Assembly: GCA_030248195.1 (NCBI GenBank)
Contig: JASAND010005695.1
Location: forward strand, 1 to 64,000
Direction: 5' to 3'
From: Trissonchulus latispiculum
Taxonomy: Eukaryota; Nematoda; Enoplea; Enoplida; Ironidae
Length of the DNA: 64,000 nt
Shown here: in pieces, positions 29,801-41,225 of the stretch
Layout: each line of letters begins with the position of its first letter
Numbering within the stretch: position 1 is the first letter of the stretch
Notes under the pieces: model-generated
What the model saw: only the letters and a program-made list of their open reading frames with translations
Databases searched by the model: none
Told to the model about the DNA's origin: nothing
Program-made: the position numbers and the translations under genes

Positions 29801-31968
29801 CGAAAGTTAGGATTAAAAAATGGCTTGGAATGGGGTGATAGTGGGGTCGCTATTACCCACATTACACAAGTTAGTTAAAAGGAAAGTTAAGTAAAAACGC
29901 TATAAAATGCCTGAGAGTGGAAACAATTTAATCTCGTATGGAGAAGTGGAGAACGTTTAGGTGCAGAAATCTTGTTTTATCTAAAACTTAACAACATACG
30001 CTCATCCTCTTGCCAAACTTTCAGTCGTCATCACAAATTTTGAGACTGCAAGCTTTGGATATCCGACGGGCTCGCTTTCGTCAAGGCAATCATTCATGGA
30101 GTATATTATTAAGACAAACATAATAAAACCAGTTTATTTCAGATAGAAATTTAAAGGGTCGCCTAGAAATATAATATCTTTTCCAGGCTGACTACTACGT
30201 TGGCACGATGCACAAATGGATGTACGCTTGCCCAGGAGTTGGATTCCTGGTGGTTCAGCCAAGCAAACAGAAACTTATCGAGCCTTTGGTCGTCTCCTAT
30301 TTCTATAAAAAGGGTTATGTCAAGGAATTTTCCTACACTGGCCTCATGGACTTTACTGGCTACATTACGGCTCAGTATGCGATTGAGTTTGTGAAAAAGG
30401 TCTGCGGCGGCTACACCAACATGCGTCGTTATATTCACGGTTTGGCCCAGGAAGCTGCCAATGTCGTGGCTACTCGATGGGGCACCAGGGTTATTCAGGT
30501 GAAGATATATTTTTAGTTAATTTGAATATTTTGAGGAGAAGTTAGCATTCCTAAATTCACTGTGTATCATCTGTCTACAAGAACCATAAATTCTTACTAA
30601 GTTTTGTGTATGGTATCGGTTTAACCTTTATGTCTAAGTTGTTTAAGCAAATGACGTTAGACAACTAAAGTGTTGCTAAAGGCTTCATTCTTAAATTTTC
30701 ACACTCGTCAAATTTAAATTATTTAAGGGGGTCCATTTTTGGGTCATTTTCCGACTTTCTCCGATCTCGCTGGTTTTCACATATTTTATTATCCAATTGG
30801 TATATTTTAACGAGTGTTTAAAATTAAAGTCGTAACTCTTACGGTTGTCGAGTAATTTCCCCTCAAAGTTGTTCATGTGTTAAACATAGGAATTTCAAAA
30901 AGTTGTCATTTTTTTGCGTGCACCAAAAAATCTGAAAAACGTTAATGAATCTGGACAAATTATAGAATTATACATTAAAATAATGCTAAAATGTTGAACT
31001 GTGGTACCCTGGAATTAGAATTTTAATTTAAGCCTTTAAAATATTTTAATTAATTTTTGACGGATTAAAATTTAACACAACTTGACATCAAATCAAATTT
31101 TAATCTTTTAAAAATAAATTAAAAAATTTTAAAGGCCTAAATTAAAACTCTATTTCCAGGGTACCGCAGTTCAACAGTTTAGCGTTATTTTAATGTATAA
31201 TTTGTCCAGATTCATTAATGTTTGTCGGGAGATATTTTTGACGCACGCAAAGAAATGTCAACTTTTTTGAAATTCCTATGTTTAACACATGAAATCTCAA
31301 CTTTGAGTGGAAATTACACGACAACCGTAAGAGTTACGACTTTAATTTCAAAAACTCGTTAAAATATATCAGTTGGATAATAAAATGCGTGAAAATCAGC
31401 GAGATTGTCGAAAAAATGACCCAAAAATGGACCCCCGCCTTAAGTGTGTTTGTTGCTGCAATTTCTGAATATCCTTGCGAACTGTTGTTGAATGCGTTGT
31501 GGCTGCAACACGTCTCCAGTTCTATTTCAGATTCGGTTGTGCCATGACGCAACGAGTTTTCCTTGTCTGATTTTAGGATTCTGATAGATGATCGAAGTAA
31601 ATGATTTATCTATTCTTTTAGTTGTTGTGATTGTTTTAGTTAATAGACTGATTTCTTTATCTTAGGGTCCCGATCATTATGGTGCTATGCCAATCATAGA
31701 GCTGCCGCAATTTCTTCGTCGAAATTCTATTCCGTCTCAGGCAGATGCGGCTGGTATTATGATGACCTTACTTCAACAAGATATCACTTGCTTCATTTTT
31801 GTTCATGAATTTAATGGAGAAAATCTATTGGTTGTTCGATTATCTGTGCAGATATTTCATCAGCTACAGGATTTCGAATATTTTGCAGATACAGTGCTTA
31901 GAGTAGATCTGAGGCATTTTGATTCTGAAGCCACTGAAGAAACCATGTGCTTTGTAAAGCAAACTTAA
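23810..31968 (+). CDS. Aminotransferase class V / isopenicillin-N-epimerase-like PLP enzyme, 8 exons, 532 aa
   Basis: Coding exons: 23810-23905, 26118-26275, 26939-27140, 27707-27860, 28456-28571, 28726-28983, 30187-30498, 31666-31968. All introns are GT-AG, all phases join, and the total is 1599 nt with a terminal TAA. The third exon could instead start at 26936 with one extra Ser. The fold-type I core shows L-N-S-A-S-Y-G near the substrate site (exon 3), V-P-N-A-N-Y-G (exon 4), the cofactor aspartate in A-I-D-G-A-Q-A-A-G-H (exon 6) and the Schiff-base lysine in G-T-M-H-K-W-M-Y (exon 7, codon 30214-30216). The N-terminal 85 residues are polar, without a signal peptide, so it is probably cytosolic. 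Family members include epimerases, cysteine desulfurases and selenocysteine lyases; the substrate cannot be read from sequence. AATAAA lies 62 bases after the stop. A decayed copy of the last exon lies at 574-760. Confidence 0.9.
23936..24010 (-). repeat. tRNA-like sequence (SINE head or tRNA pseudogene)
   Basis: On the minus strand it has an A-box-like TGGCGTAAGTGG, a B box GGTTCGATCCC and a perfect 5-bp T stem (GGCGG/CCGCC). The acceptor ends do not pair, so it is not called as a working tRNA gene. It sits in intron 1 of the PLP enzyme gene. Confidence 0.6.
24146..24215 (+). repeat. tRNA-like SINE head
   Basis: A box GTGGCTAAATGGTTAGAGC and B box GGGTTCGATCTC with tRNA-like spacing, in intron 1. 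Pairing of the acceptor ends is poor. The sequence after it (to about 24300) may be the SINE body. Confidence 0.6.
24940..25015 (+). repeat. tRNA-like sequence
   Basis: TGGTTCGATTCTCGG is a good B box, and GTGATGGTAGCATTC stands where the D arm should be. The cloverleaf is incomplete. It lies in intron 1 near the other two tRNA-like units, so this intron seems to collect them. Confidence 0.45.
25192..25830. mobile_element. TTAA-flanked MITE, family GGTGGTG
   Basis: 639 bp between TTAA at 25188-25191 and 25831-25834. The ends are GGTGTTGGTATCCTTGG and, inverted, GGTGGTGGTATCCTTTTG. TTAA duplication is typical of piggyBac-like elements. Related ends occur at 54929-55845 and 62967-63873. No transposase. 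It lies in intron 1 of the PLP enzyme gene. Confidence 0.75.
28266..28412 (+). mobile_element. Fragment of the CAAGAGTAC foldback family
   Basis: The words GCTCCGCATGCTAATGG, CAAACCCTAGAGACCCCCCG, CTATGTTTACGTGCTAAGCT and CGAAAACACAAGCAGTG match 49430-49565 in the complete copy at 49362-49734. Both ends are lost. It sits in intron 4 of the PLP enzyme gene, close to the acceptor of exon 5. Confidence 0.65.
28984..30186 (+). other. Intron 6 of the PLP enzyme gene
   Basis: About 1.2 kb of AT-rich intron. No gene or clear mobile element seen. A weakly tRNA-like stretch on the minus strand lies at about 29160-29235, and a G-rich run follows at 29310. Confidence 0.45.
30727..31439. mobile_element. 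Foldback element, about 340-bp arms, TTAA-flanked
   Basis: 713 bp between TTAA at 30723-30726 and 31440-31443. The left arm starts GGGGGTCCATTTTTGGGTCA, and the right arm ends with the inverse (TGACCCAAAAATGGACCCCC, plus GCC). The arms stay complementary almost to the centre near 31075, so the whole element can form one long hairpin. A related element lies at 58665-59934. It is in intron 7 of the PLP enzyme gene. Confidence 0.85.
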
Positions 31969-32029
31969 GGTTCATTTAGTTAGCATTAAAATATCAACCT
32001 TGGTTTTCATTGGAAGTTAAAATTTATGA

Positions 32030-32035
32030 AATAAA
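32030..32035 (+). terminator. Polyadenylation signal of the PLP enzyme gene
   Basis: AATAAA, 62 bases after the stop codon, in AT-rich 3' UTR. Standard distance. Confidence 0.6.
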
Positions 32036-32885
32036 TGCCAAACGGAAAGAGTGCTCTGCCAGTAAAATTAGATAGTCAACTCAGGAAATTTGCGCAAAAT
32101 TAATTAGATTAGTTAGTATAAGGCGCGTTTTGATTAATTATTGTGATACAATAACTTTTGGTCACTGTTAGAAATTGCTAATGGAATACTTAATTATTTG
32201 CTTGTCAGTGCCATATCGTGCCCACGGACAGCCATGGATAATCAAAATTTTATTTATTTGCAATACCATTTCTCGCTCTTTTCCTGAACACAGGAAAAAT
32301 GTCATAAGCCATGATTTCAATAATGGTAAAAATCGTAAAGGTGCCCCTAGAGTGTACTCCAACCTGTAACCTACGGTTATGGGATGTCAGTGCATATCTC
32401 CTGATTAACAATCTGATGCTAGGAGTGACAACAAGTCTTTTAACTAAAATGTGGAAAGAGGGGAATTCATTATCCGGCATTACGATAGATTGTCCCTCGT
32501 TCCCTTTTTTTTTGAAAGGGCTTATTTTTGGGCTTGGAGACCCCCAGGGGGGGGGGAAGGTTTCCCGGAAGTTGGCAAAAACGAGTCTAAAGCTGTCACC
32601 AAATGTCTCAAAATTTGTAAAATTGAAAATCAAAATTGTCTCGAAATATATCAAAACTTTCTGGAAATATTTGAAAAATGTCTCGAAAGATGTATCTATT
32701 TTGCATCTTGCGTGCATACATGTTCTATAGATATTTGTGAATTGTCTCAAAATATTTTCAAAATGTTTCGAAAGTTGAAAATCTTTCCAGACGAAAAGTT
32801 TCAAGGGCTGGAAAATATTTTAGGACAAATCCATGAACTTTCCGGAAACCCTCTGCACTCGCTGTGGAGTTAAAGCTAGCATACC
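32036..32885. other. Intergenic, with degenerate GTCTCGAAA repeats
   Basis: No gene supported. At about 32595-32790 a loose 24-30-bp period contains GTCTCGAAA/GTCTCAAAA and ATATTTGAAAA. A run of nine or more G lies at about 32551-32562. Open frames on both strands here have low-complexity protein and no domain. Confidence 0.4.
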
Positions 32886-33016
32886 CACAAACTCTGCTTA
32901 ACCCTTGTTCAAGAGATTTGTGAGAGCTTAGCTTAGTTTTAGCTTCGTAGGATAGAACCGCCAATCAGTAGATCCGAAAGTCTTAAACACTCTATCCTCA
33001 CGGCCTTTTAATGGAG
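32886..33016 (-). repeat. Degenerate tRNA-derived SINE, same family as 37216-37574
   Basis: On the minus strand: GGCCGTGAGGATAGAG...GCGGTTCTATCC, then the body words CTCACAAATCTCTTGAACAAGGG, which correspond to TTTCACAAATCCTCTTGAGCAA in the better copy. The B box is mutated. Old copy. Confidence 0.55.
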
Positions 33017-34311
33017 TCCTAGAAGACCAGTGAAGCTGTCAGTAAATAATAGTCCAATAATCTTTGACGATTTAAACTTTGAGTATATGTTCCAATTTTT
33101 ATAACTGAGAAAAGTAAGTACCGGGGATTAAAAATTGCACAGTAGTGTAGAATATCCAAATGGTCAGACCGGGATATCTAGCAAAGAAGTTCGACAGTTT
33201 CTAGCTTATTTCAAAACTCCACTAGAACACACTCTAATTTGATAGATCAAAACCTTCTTTGGATAAACCACGATAGGGGAGCTCTTTGAAAAGCTCGAAT
33301 CAACCTTACCGATACCGCGTCAAGTAGAGGGTATGTTTGTTGACCTCTGAAGAAATTATGCCTATATTCTTGTCGAAGCACCCTTATTTAATGTCACGGT
33401 GGAAAATCATCTATTGGCGTACTATTACCTACACTTATAAGGGTGTGACAGGCTTCTAACTGGCTGATAACAGACAGTGTGACGCGTTTATCCCATTCTT
33501 ATTATTATGGACTCTTGACAAGAGCAACTTAGGAGTACATGAACATAATAAACAATAACAAAGGTTCTCATTATATAAGGTAGTTCACACAATTGTATAT
33601 GAACAACAACTGGATAAGTTCTATACAGATGCTTTCTTTACGTAGTTGTCAGAGACATAAAGCCAGAACCAATATAAATTAAAATTATCTAGCCCATCAC
33701 TCTTTTTGAAATATACAGATCTTTAACGAACAGTATTAATAGCTTCGTTATGTCTATTAGAGAAATGACGGAACCCCCAGTAGTAATGGCAAATATTCCA
33801 GTCACATCCGAGATAACTTTGGCTACCTAAAAGCGAAAGCAAGGCGAACTACTCCAACGTTGGGGGAAGTTTAAATTTAACAATAGATAGCATTTCTGAT
33901 TGGAGCGCTACGCATACTTTAATATATGCATGGAATTTCTTCATCTATTGCTTACATTGATTGCAATCACTACCTCTAAACATTGCAAACGTAGGAAGCC
34001 TTCATCCGAATATCTGTTATACATGCAAAATTTGATCGTATCTTTAGCTCTTACCTCCAACTTACCCCATATAATGGTACTTCTTCATATATCACAACAG
34101 AGCCTTGTAACAGGTATACAAATACGTGGCCAATCCTAAGTGCAAAGTGAAACCAAGCGTACATAATAACGAACACATTTGAGCGCGTTCAGTTATTACA
34201 ATATATGATTTTTAGAAGTTGCATACGTTGCATTGCAGCAAACTGAAGTATGGGGGTGACTACATATACAGTCAGGTAAGTTTGCTTGAATTGTAAACAA
34301 TAATAATTGCA
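33017..34311. other. Intergenic, nothing recognised
   Basis: AT-rich sequence with no supported gene. GCTGATAACAGACA near 33460 resembles text at the left edge of the window. Confidence 0.4.
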
Positions 34312-34385
34312 AATAATAGAAACGCAGTATAGGGCACAAGCAAAATAAGACATTCGCTAACGCTCTATACTGCGTTTCTATTATT
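34312..34385. repeat. Perfect 21-bp-arm hairpin
   Basis: AATAATAGAAACGCAGTATAG, a 32-nt loop, then its exact complement at 34365-34385. Could be a solo relic of a foldback element or a small-RNA hairpin. No partner feature nearby. Confidence 0.6.
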
Positions 34386-37215
34386 AGCTTCTGGTGCAAT
34401 TAGGAAGAGTAAACAGACGCTTTCTAAATGAATGAAGTATTATGGTCGTTTGAAGATTTGCGATTTGCGTTTGCGAAATGAGGTTGGACATCCTGATTTT
34501 TCCCAAAAAATACGCAATTGCATACGGCATAATATTGACTTACCCATGTAAATGAATATGGCTTTGCTGAAAGTATTCAAAGCGATGATTAATTTTCATG
34601 TTTCGGCTGGAACTTTTCATAAAACTTTAAGCATGAATTAAAATTGTTGTCCCTGTTAATATGAAGCAAACAAATTAATAACCCACAACATTGATTCGCC
34701 CAGTTTGTTCTTAAGTGCATGTATGTTTTCATTATTATTGTTATGATTATTGCACGTTGTTATTCAAACCTGTACATTTAGGGGAAAGTATGATAAGTAT
34801 GAAAAGCTAAAGAAACAACTACCAACATATGTTTGAACAAACAAAACGGAACTGGAAAATACAGGAAAATAGGAATTAGGGCTTTCTTCCTTTTTTGTAA
34901 TTATCTACGATTCACCACTGAAAATTCAATAATTTCAATTTACCTACAAACCGATTCTTAAAATTCTTATTTTTGTTTTATTTCAATTTCAATAATTGTA
35001 AAAATTTTAAAATTTTGTTGGCAAATACCTAAGTGTTACAAAGTCCCAGCTGATTATGATTTGATACTACACAATATGACTCTTCTACATTACGACTAAG
35101 AAACCAGTGAAGAAATGATAGTTTTTACATTAAGAGTAGGAAATACCTAGATTATTATGATAGCTCACCTTTATAGGAATAGTAGATATCGTGGTTTCGT
35201 ATATAACATCACTGAAGCAAGAACAGAAACGTAAATTAAATTAATTAAAATTTAGTCAACGTCTGGATTTAACAGTATAGCATTTCGTTTGCCTTCAGCC
35301 TAATCCTTCTTGTTTCCACATAAACTTGAATTATTTTATTACTTAGGAAAATTCGTGCAATCCGTGCGAATACAAATTTTTGCTAATTGCATGGCAAAGA
35401 CTAGCACAGGCAGCTCATCGAATATAGATTCGTGTATACTTATGTGGCTGCTCACGATACGTCAGTTTCAGACAGCTCCAGCAACACTTCCGAACATTAA
35501 ACGATGTAAAATGGAAATAAACATGTTAAGAACGATTTATTAAAAACAAAAAGCAAAAGCTGGTTCCATAAATTTGAACCAGTCGGTGCATTTTGTGACG
35601 TTTTGGAAACGTCTGATGATTTTTTGAAAACTGCTGTGCGCAGAACTTAAAAACTTAAAAACTAAACATAAAAAGATATTTATGTAAAACAGATACTGGA
35701 TTTCACAACTGCAACAGTTCCTCTTAAAGGGTCAGTCGATATAAAAGATTTTGTATCAAATGAGCTACGATGGATGTTATACTAAATGCATCAAGTAATT
35801 TCCCCAAAATGGCACCATTTACCGAGATCGGCGCAAAGTCTGTTGTCGGATAAGCTAAAACTAAATATATATAATTAATAAACTAAAAAATCAAGCAGTA
35901 GTCTTACTTGCAGCCACTTGAGCAAGAACATTGGATGTGCCAATTTTCTTTAACGTCCGTTATATCACCACGGTGTAGTAAACATGTCCCTGTAATTATA
36001 ATATACAAGTTACCGTCAACAGAAGAAGTTAAGTCATAAGAAGGAAAGCTAACCGCCACTGGAACCCAGTTAAATAATTTGCGCCAATTAGAAATTAGAA
36101 ATTAGAAATAAACAGACATGAAACGGGTAACGTTTCTCGGAGTTGAAGTTATTTTCACACAAATACAAATTTCCAAGTGTATTCCGAGTAAGAGAGTATC
36201 AGTAAGAATAGGAGTCCCTAAAAGAGTATTACGAACGTCATACTATATAGTATTGTTAGTGTGAAAAATCAACTGCACACTAATGGTTGATTACTCCCCG
36301 CTAATTCCACCCCAGTGAAATGCAATCCTCCCTCCCTGCGTTATTTGTACCAAGACTAAACGAGGCTGCCCCTATTACCTATTGTATCTTGTGTGTTCAA
36401 TCCCAAAAAAATGCGTAAACGTCGTAGTGTCATCAACAATATTTCAGCTATTAAATAAGACATCAAATTCAGAAATGTTTTAATTGCTAATCTCAAGTAA
36501 TTTGCACTTGTCAGCTATTGCATTGTATAACTTATCGTCTGATTGGCCACATACGGATTGCAGACAGCTACAGCGTGTCGGATACGAACTAAGTAAATGT
36601 TAGGATATTTGCTCCTCGGAGTTTTAGTTGTACGTCATTGCTTAGCTTCATGAATAAAGCATTTTCGATTCAGCTTAGGAGAAGGGCTTCTCACGTCGAA
36701 ATATACTGATAGGCTCCAAGAAGTAACGGCAAAGACACCGAATATAGTGTGCAAACGCAGAAAAAGAAAGAAAACAACGGCCTCTAATTGATGTCTACCG
36801 TTCACACAGTGTAAGGAAATGGAACTTAGTTCGCCGAAAGTCTAGAGCTCCCGAGCGTTTTTCACTACGTGAAAACTTACAGTGTGTGATTGACGATGAA
36901 CACCTTTCAACAGACGTATGATTTATTCTACGTGGTGCAGTTCTTTCGTCTGAGCAATTACAGTTGTTCAATATATACTCATGATAGCACGACAAGAAGC
37001 ATTTCTAAATAGAAAGTTAGAGACAGAGCATTCTCTTGCCACTGTATTCAAGTCCATTAAAAGAGGCGTTTCTTCTGTTTTCTAGCAACACTGTTACTTA
37101 GCCGTTCATTGCATCGTAGCGATAGGAAAAGTTTGGTGAACCGATACCGATAAACGTTGTGATAGAAGTGATATTTGAATTTGAAATTATAACATACTAA
37201 AAATGAATAGAAAAA
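34386..37215. other. Intergenic, nothing recognised
   Basis: 2.8 kb of AT-rich sequence without a supported gene or clear repeat on either strand. Confidence 0.4.
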
Positions 37216-37574
37216 GGTAAAGGTAACCCGAGGAGGATTCTCCTATCCTTGTCAGGGTCTAGGGTGCCGGTGCTCATCCCCGGATACACAGCCTTTGAGC
37301 CAGGAGTGCCACCTAGTGTAATAACTACAACCGTGGAGGAGGGGCCAGCTCCTCAAGGCAGATGCCCTATACGGTTTCCTGTTAGCTTCCCGCTGCAGTG
37401 GTACCCATTTACCGACCAATTAAGGATGGATAGTTGGGTTGGCTAGAGCCCACGGCGAACCGATATGTGCTTAGTCCCTTGCTCAAGAGGATTTGTGAAA
37501 GCCTTGCGGCAGCGGGGATTCGAACCTCGGACTATCGGATCCAAAGTCAAGCGCCCTCACCACTCGGCCGTCAA
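37216..37574 (-). repeat. tRNA-derived SINE
   Basis: On the minus strand it begins with a tRNA-like head: A box GGCCGAGTGGTGAGGGC, B box GAGGTTCGAATCCCC, resembling Leu/Ser-type tRNA with a long variable arm. The body follows with CTCTTGAGCAAGGGACTAAG, a phrase like the conserved LTGAGCAAGG block of V-type SINEs. The body runs about 280 bases to 37216. It would be transcribed by RNA polymerase III and mobilised by a LINE not seen here. Confidence 0.75.
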
Positions 37575-38791
37575 TACATACATAATGTAAATGTGTAATA
37601 CAAATTCGTAAGTATAAATATAAAATAAATCTTAAATTTCTAAGTTTATTGTATATTCACGGAATCCGACTATGTAGTGAGACTGTCCCTAAGTATTCAA
37701 CAGTTGTTGTACAATTAATCAATAAGATGTAAGCTTTTGCTCATGTTAATAATCATAAGATATTATCTATAATGTAAGATAAATATAATGACAGCGTATA
37801 CAGTAGTTGATCTGAGTTGGGCGACCCTAGAAGAGACCCAAGAAATGGAGCCGAGTGGTGTCCAATACGCGATGAATGTGTCATGGACACTGGGCTCCCC
37901 CGGTAACTTTCATTCCGACTGGGGTGTTTGCATTATGCAATTATTCTGTGAAAATTCCAACATTGGAGTGGGATTGCCCATTCTGGCTGAAGCATTTGTG
38001 GCGCGGCAAAAACGGAAAATGTACGAAGTACGTTTTATGCATTTCGACGTCAAGATTTTACGTCTGCATTGTTGGTTTGTGAAACTCACGTTAATTGCAT
38101 AGGAATTGTTACCATTGGTATTACTTATGCAGGTGCCATATGGTCGACCAAGTTTTCTTTCTTGAACCTAAAGTCAGAAAATTCTTATGCCAAAAATGGA
38201 ATATCCTGTTTTCTTTCAGTGTAAAAATTTGATTAAGTATTCATGAAATCGTGATCATGGTCGTGAACAGTATCCGTAAAGTGGGAATTTAAGAAGAAGA
38301 ATCGACAATAATAATCAATTGTTTGTTCACAATCAAAATACAGCTTTATGAGCAAAGATGCAAGAGCTCAGGAGAACACCTTTGAAGAATGTAAGTGGTG
38401 AACATTAGTAATCTTGCTTGACTATTGGGACTTGTGTGAACTGCACTGCACTGCACATTTCGTGTGCTTACTTGCAGCATTTTAAATACCTAATACTCAA
38501 TACCTGTGCTAATGGAAGCATGATTGACTGAATTTCTTAATACACTAAAGGTTTTCGACAGCAAGCTGTATTTCTCAACCGCATAATCTTTATAATGACA
38601 TTACTCGCTGTATAAAGCGCTCCTGAATAGCTAAAAATTTAACAAGTTTGTACAAAGTCGTTAGCATAGGTTCATTCATCCTGTGTACGGGTCAGGCCAA
38701 TACGCCATTTATTCTTTGTCTGTCTATACTTTTTATTAAAATGTAAGTTATGTTTATTTAAATATTGCCTGTAGTTTGTATTTGCTGTTAC
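37575..38791. other. Intergenic with one unsupported small frame
   Basis: A 104-codon plus frame at 37788-38102 (starts M-T-A-Y-T-V-V-D) has no recognisable domain and no clear splice sites. Part of it (ATTATGCAATTATTCTGTG) resembles 62108-62126 (ATATGCAATTATTCAGTG), so it may be repeat-derived. The rest is AT-rich. Confidence 0.3.
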
Positions 38792-39208
38792 CAAGAGTAC
38801 ATAATACATAAGAGTATGACAGCAGGCATACTCTATGTATTATAGGCCTGCTACATCCTCTGCACGCTATCGGCTGACCCCCCCCATAAATCAGACCCCC
38901 CTTGACCCCGCCCCTATACATGTACGGCGTCCAAACGGGGGGTCGGGGTCTATGTTAGTATAATTACATGTTAAGCTTGACAAGGGCCCAATTTGTGTAC
39001 GGGGTCTAAGCTTGTATGATTTACACATATGTGTACAAAATATACAAGCACGAGCCCGATCCCCCGTTTGGACCCCGTACCTGTATAGGGGCGGGGTGAG
39101 GGGGGTCTGATTTATGGGGGGGGTCACCCGATAGCGCGCATCGGATGTAGCGAGCTCATAATACATAGCGTATGACGCTTGTCATACTCTTATGTATTAT
39201 GTACTCTT
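38792..39208. mobile_element. Foldback MITE of the CAAGAGTAC family
   Basis: The arms AAGAGTACATAATACATAAG and its inverse are perfect, and continue to about 29 bp (through GAGTATGACA). GCTGTTAC flanks both sides and is the probable 8-bp target duplication, with one terminal base missing on the right. The inside is a second inverted repeat rich in C and G runs (about 38880-38945 and 39056-39125), so the whole element folds back. Second copy at 49362-49734. Confidence 0.8.
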
Positions 39209-39397
39209 GCTGTTACGATACAATTAGGAATTGCTTTTTGGAACAACCGGTAGTAAACGTGCATATTTAAACCTATGAACACCGACGTGAAAAACAATCT
39301 AGCAACAGTAGTTTCCATCTCCTGCTGCAAGGTACCGTTAAGAAGTAGTGTCCGATCAAAATTAACACTTGGTGCTGTTTAATCGGATAAAACATAC

Positions 39398-39561
39398 TAT
39401 TTTAATTCCTATCATTACTGCATGATTCTTTTGAACATAGTATCCTTCCAATAATGGCACCACAGTTCGTCCATCTTCATGTATAATAACCTTTGTTCCA
39501 GCTACCTTTGGATCCAATACGACTTGACTTCCAACAGTAGTGTTCACCACCAAGTGAACTC
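39398..39561 (-). CDS. Candidate internal exon of an unidentified minus-strand gene
   Basis: On the minus strand: acceptor AAGGTTTTAG, then a 164-base open exon, then donor ATA|GTATGT. It encodes about 54 residues with a natural composition (contains V-V-N-T-T-V-G-S-Q-V-V-L-D-P and I-I-H-E-D-G-R-T-V-V-P). It starts with two bases of a split codon and ends in phase 0. I do not recognise the protein. It may belong with the exons at 40480-57702 or be a separate gene. Confidence 0.5.
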
Positions 39562-40479
39562 CTAAAACCTTCAGTCAATAATTTCATTACTTATTTTCTT
39601 CAATTGTTTAACGAATGTTGTTTAGTGTTTGAATAGGAACTTAATTTTACCAGCTCTGGATTTGTTAAATACTTCAAGCTTAGATCCTAGAGCTGCTTTT
39701 TAGAAACACATCAGTACAGTTTATCGCTTCAAACCGTTCTGTGCAGTTATATTTTCGGATACAGAGAGCAAAGGGCAAAATGTCACATTATGAAGATGTC
39801 AGCCCGTTTTGCTGATTACTTCCAATTCTGTTTGATTATGGCAAATTTGTGTTTTTACATGTGTTCAATACTTTGTTAATTTCAATAATAATTTAAAGTC
39901 GCAACCTTATCGCAAACACACTGCAATCAATTAAATAGTAGCTTTTATATATTGTTCTTCTTTTTTAAGAAATTTCAACTTGATTTTAATCAATACATAA
40001 CTTAATGACTGAGATGGTGATCGTGGCAGCATTTTAATGCTGGCTTTTGAATCGAGACCATCGTTTTGAACCATAATAAGAAGGAAAGTTATGTAGGTTT
40101 ACCACTTTTAAAAACAAACCCTAAAATCCCATGGGAGTCACTTTCTTAAATTCTAAACACTTTGAGCATACTTTTTAGTTTCCGTGGAAACTTTGGCTAA
40201 TCTTTAGTACTTTGTGTGTGTGAGAAATTGGACGTATTAGGGCCATACGGGAAGAGGATAACAAAGGTCGTATGAACTGTAGTTAACCGAATGATCCAAA
40301 ATTTTCTCCAATTGATGCACTAAGTATCTGTCTCAACTTGAGAATTACGTGATTTCGTTAATCATTGCATTTGCACGACTAGATTATATTATCGCTATAA
40401 TAGCGGTAATTGGTGGGAATTTCGAAGACGTTAGTCAGTTACTCTAAAGTGTTTTGGCAAAATCGTCTAAAATTGCACA

Positions 40480-40656
40480 TTACAAGCCATGACCGTACCA
40501 AGACATGCAGGAAGTTAGGTCACTAAGCCTCACTACAGACTTTAGAAATGCTAAATTGGTTTCTCGAACCATACGTGACGATTGCTCCAAAAACACGTCC
40601 GTTGTAAGCGCATTCTTAACTAATGCATCGTCATTTATTTGATCAAAACTCGTCGC
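40480..40656 (-). CDS. Candidate exon, possibly terminal, weakly vWA-like
   Basis: On the minus strand it follows AAATTTTGCAG and encodes 58 residues to a TAA, starting A-T-S-F-D-Q-I-N-D-D-A-L-V-K-N-A-L. That run resembles the end of vWA domains that stand next to C-type lectin domains in invertebrate proteins; the exons at 52350-52501 and 57531-57702 have a similar phrase. It may instead end at one of two internal donors (TTG|GTACGG or CTT|GTAATG). Confidence 0.45.
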   Translation of the reverse strand, partial: ATSFDQINDDALVKNALTTDVFLEQSSRMVRETNLAFLKSVVRLSDLTSCMSWYGHGL

Positions 40657-40828
40657 CTGCAAAATTTCAATTTGATCAGTAATAGCTGAAGCAGAAACAA
40701 CGCTCGAAAGCCGAATAATCTTAATATTACAGCCAATATTAGTTGCTTTAGGGCTTCAGAATTGGTTAATGGTTAAACCGTTAATCCATCAGAGCTGAAA
40801 TAATGATTTTGATAAAAGCCATTTTGAC

Positions 40829-41225
40829 TACCGTATTATGCCAAACTGTGGCCCATGGGAGGGGTTTTTTCGGAATCGGAAATTTCGGATTTGATTTTTG
40901 TAATCCAAAGAAACGCCCACCCCCCGAAATACGCACATGGGCTATATTTTGGAAACCGTCTCATAATTAGGTATCGGTTCTGCTTTGCCAATTTTTGATA
41001 GATTCGATACATTTCTACGAACGACAAGCTACTCAGCAAGTGTCAGTGCTCACGTGCCTACCCAAAACACATGATTCTTAGCCTTCAATCAGCTACAATT
41101 TTATTCACAAACTTTTAGTTTTTAAAGCCATGAGCATTGAGAAATTAAAAAAAAGCGCCCACCCTCCCCCCAAAAACGCCCATGGGCCTTTTATTGGATG
41201 GGCCACTGTTTGGCATAATACGGTA
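40829..41225. mobile_element. TA-flanked MITE (Tc1/mariner-like)
   Basis: The ends read CCGTATTATGCCAAACTGTG and, inverted, CCGTATTATGCCAAACAGTG, continuing to GGCCCA: 25 bp with one mismatch. Each end is bordered by TA, the target of Tc1/mariner elements. The inside has CCCATGGG motifs near both ends. 397 bp including the TA. No transposase. Confidence 0.75.

Noticed and set aside
31687..31968. Separate 93-residue gene
   Set aside because: It is the last exon of the PLP enzyme gene; the acceptor at 31665 and phase agree.
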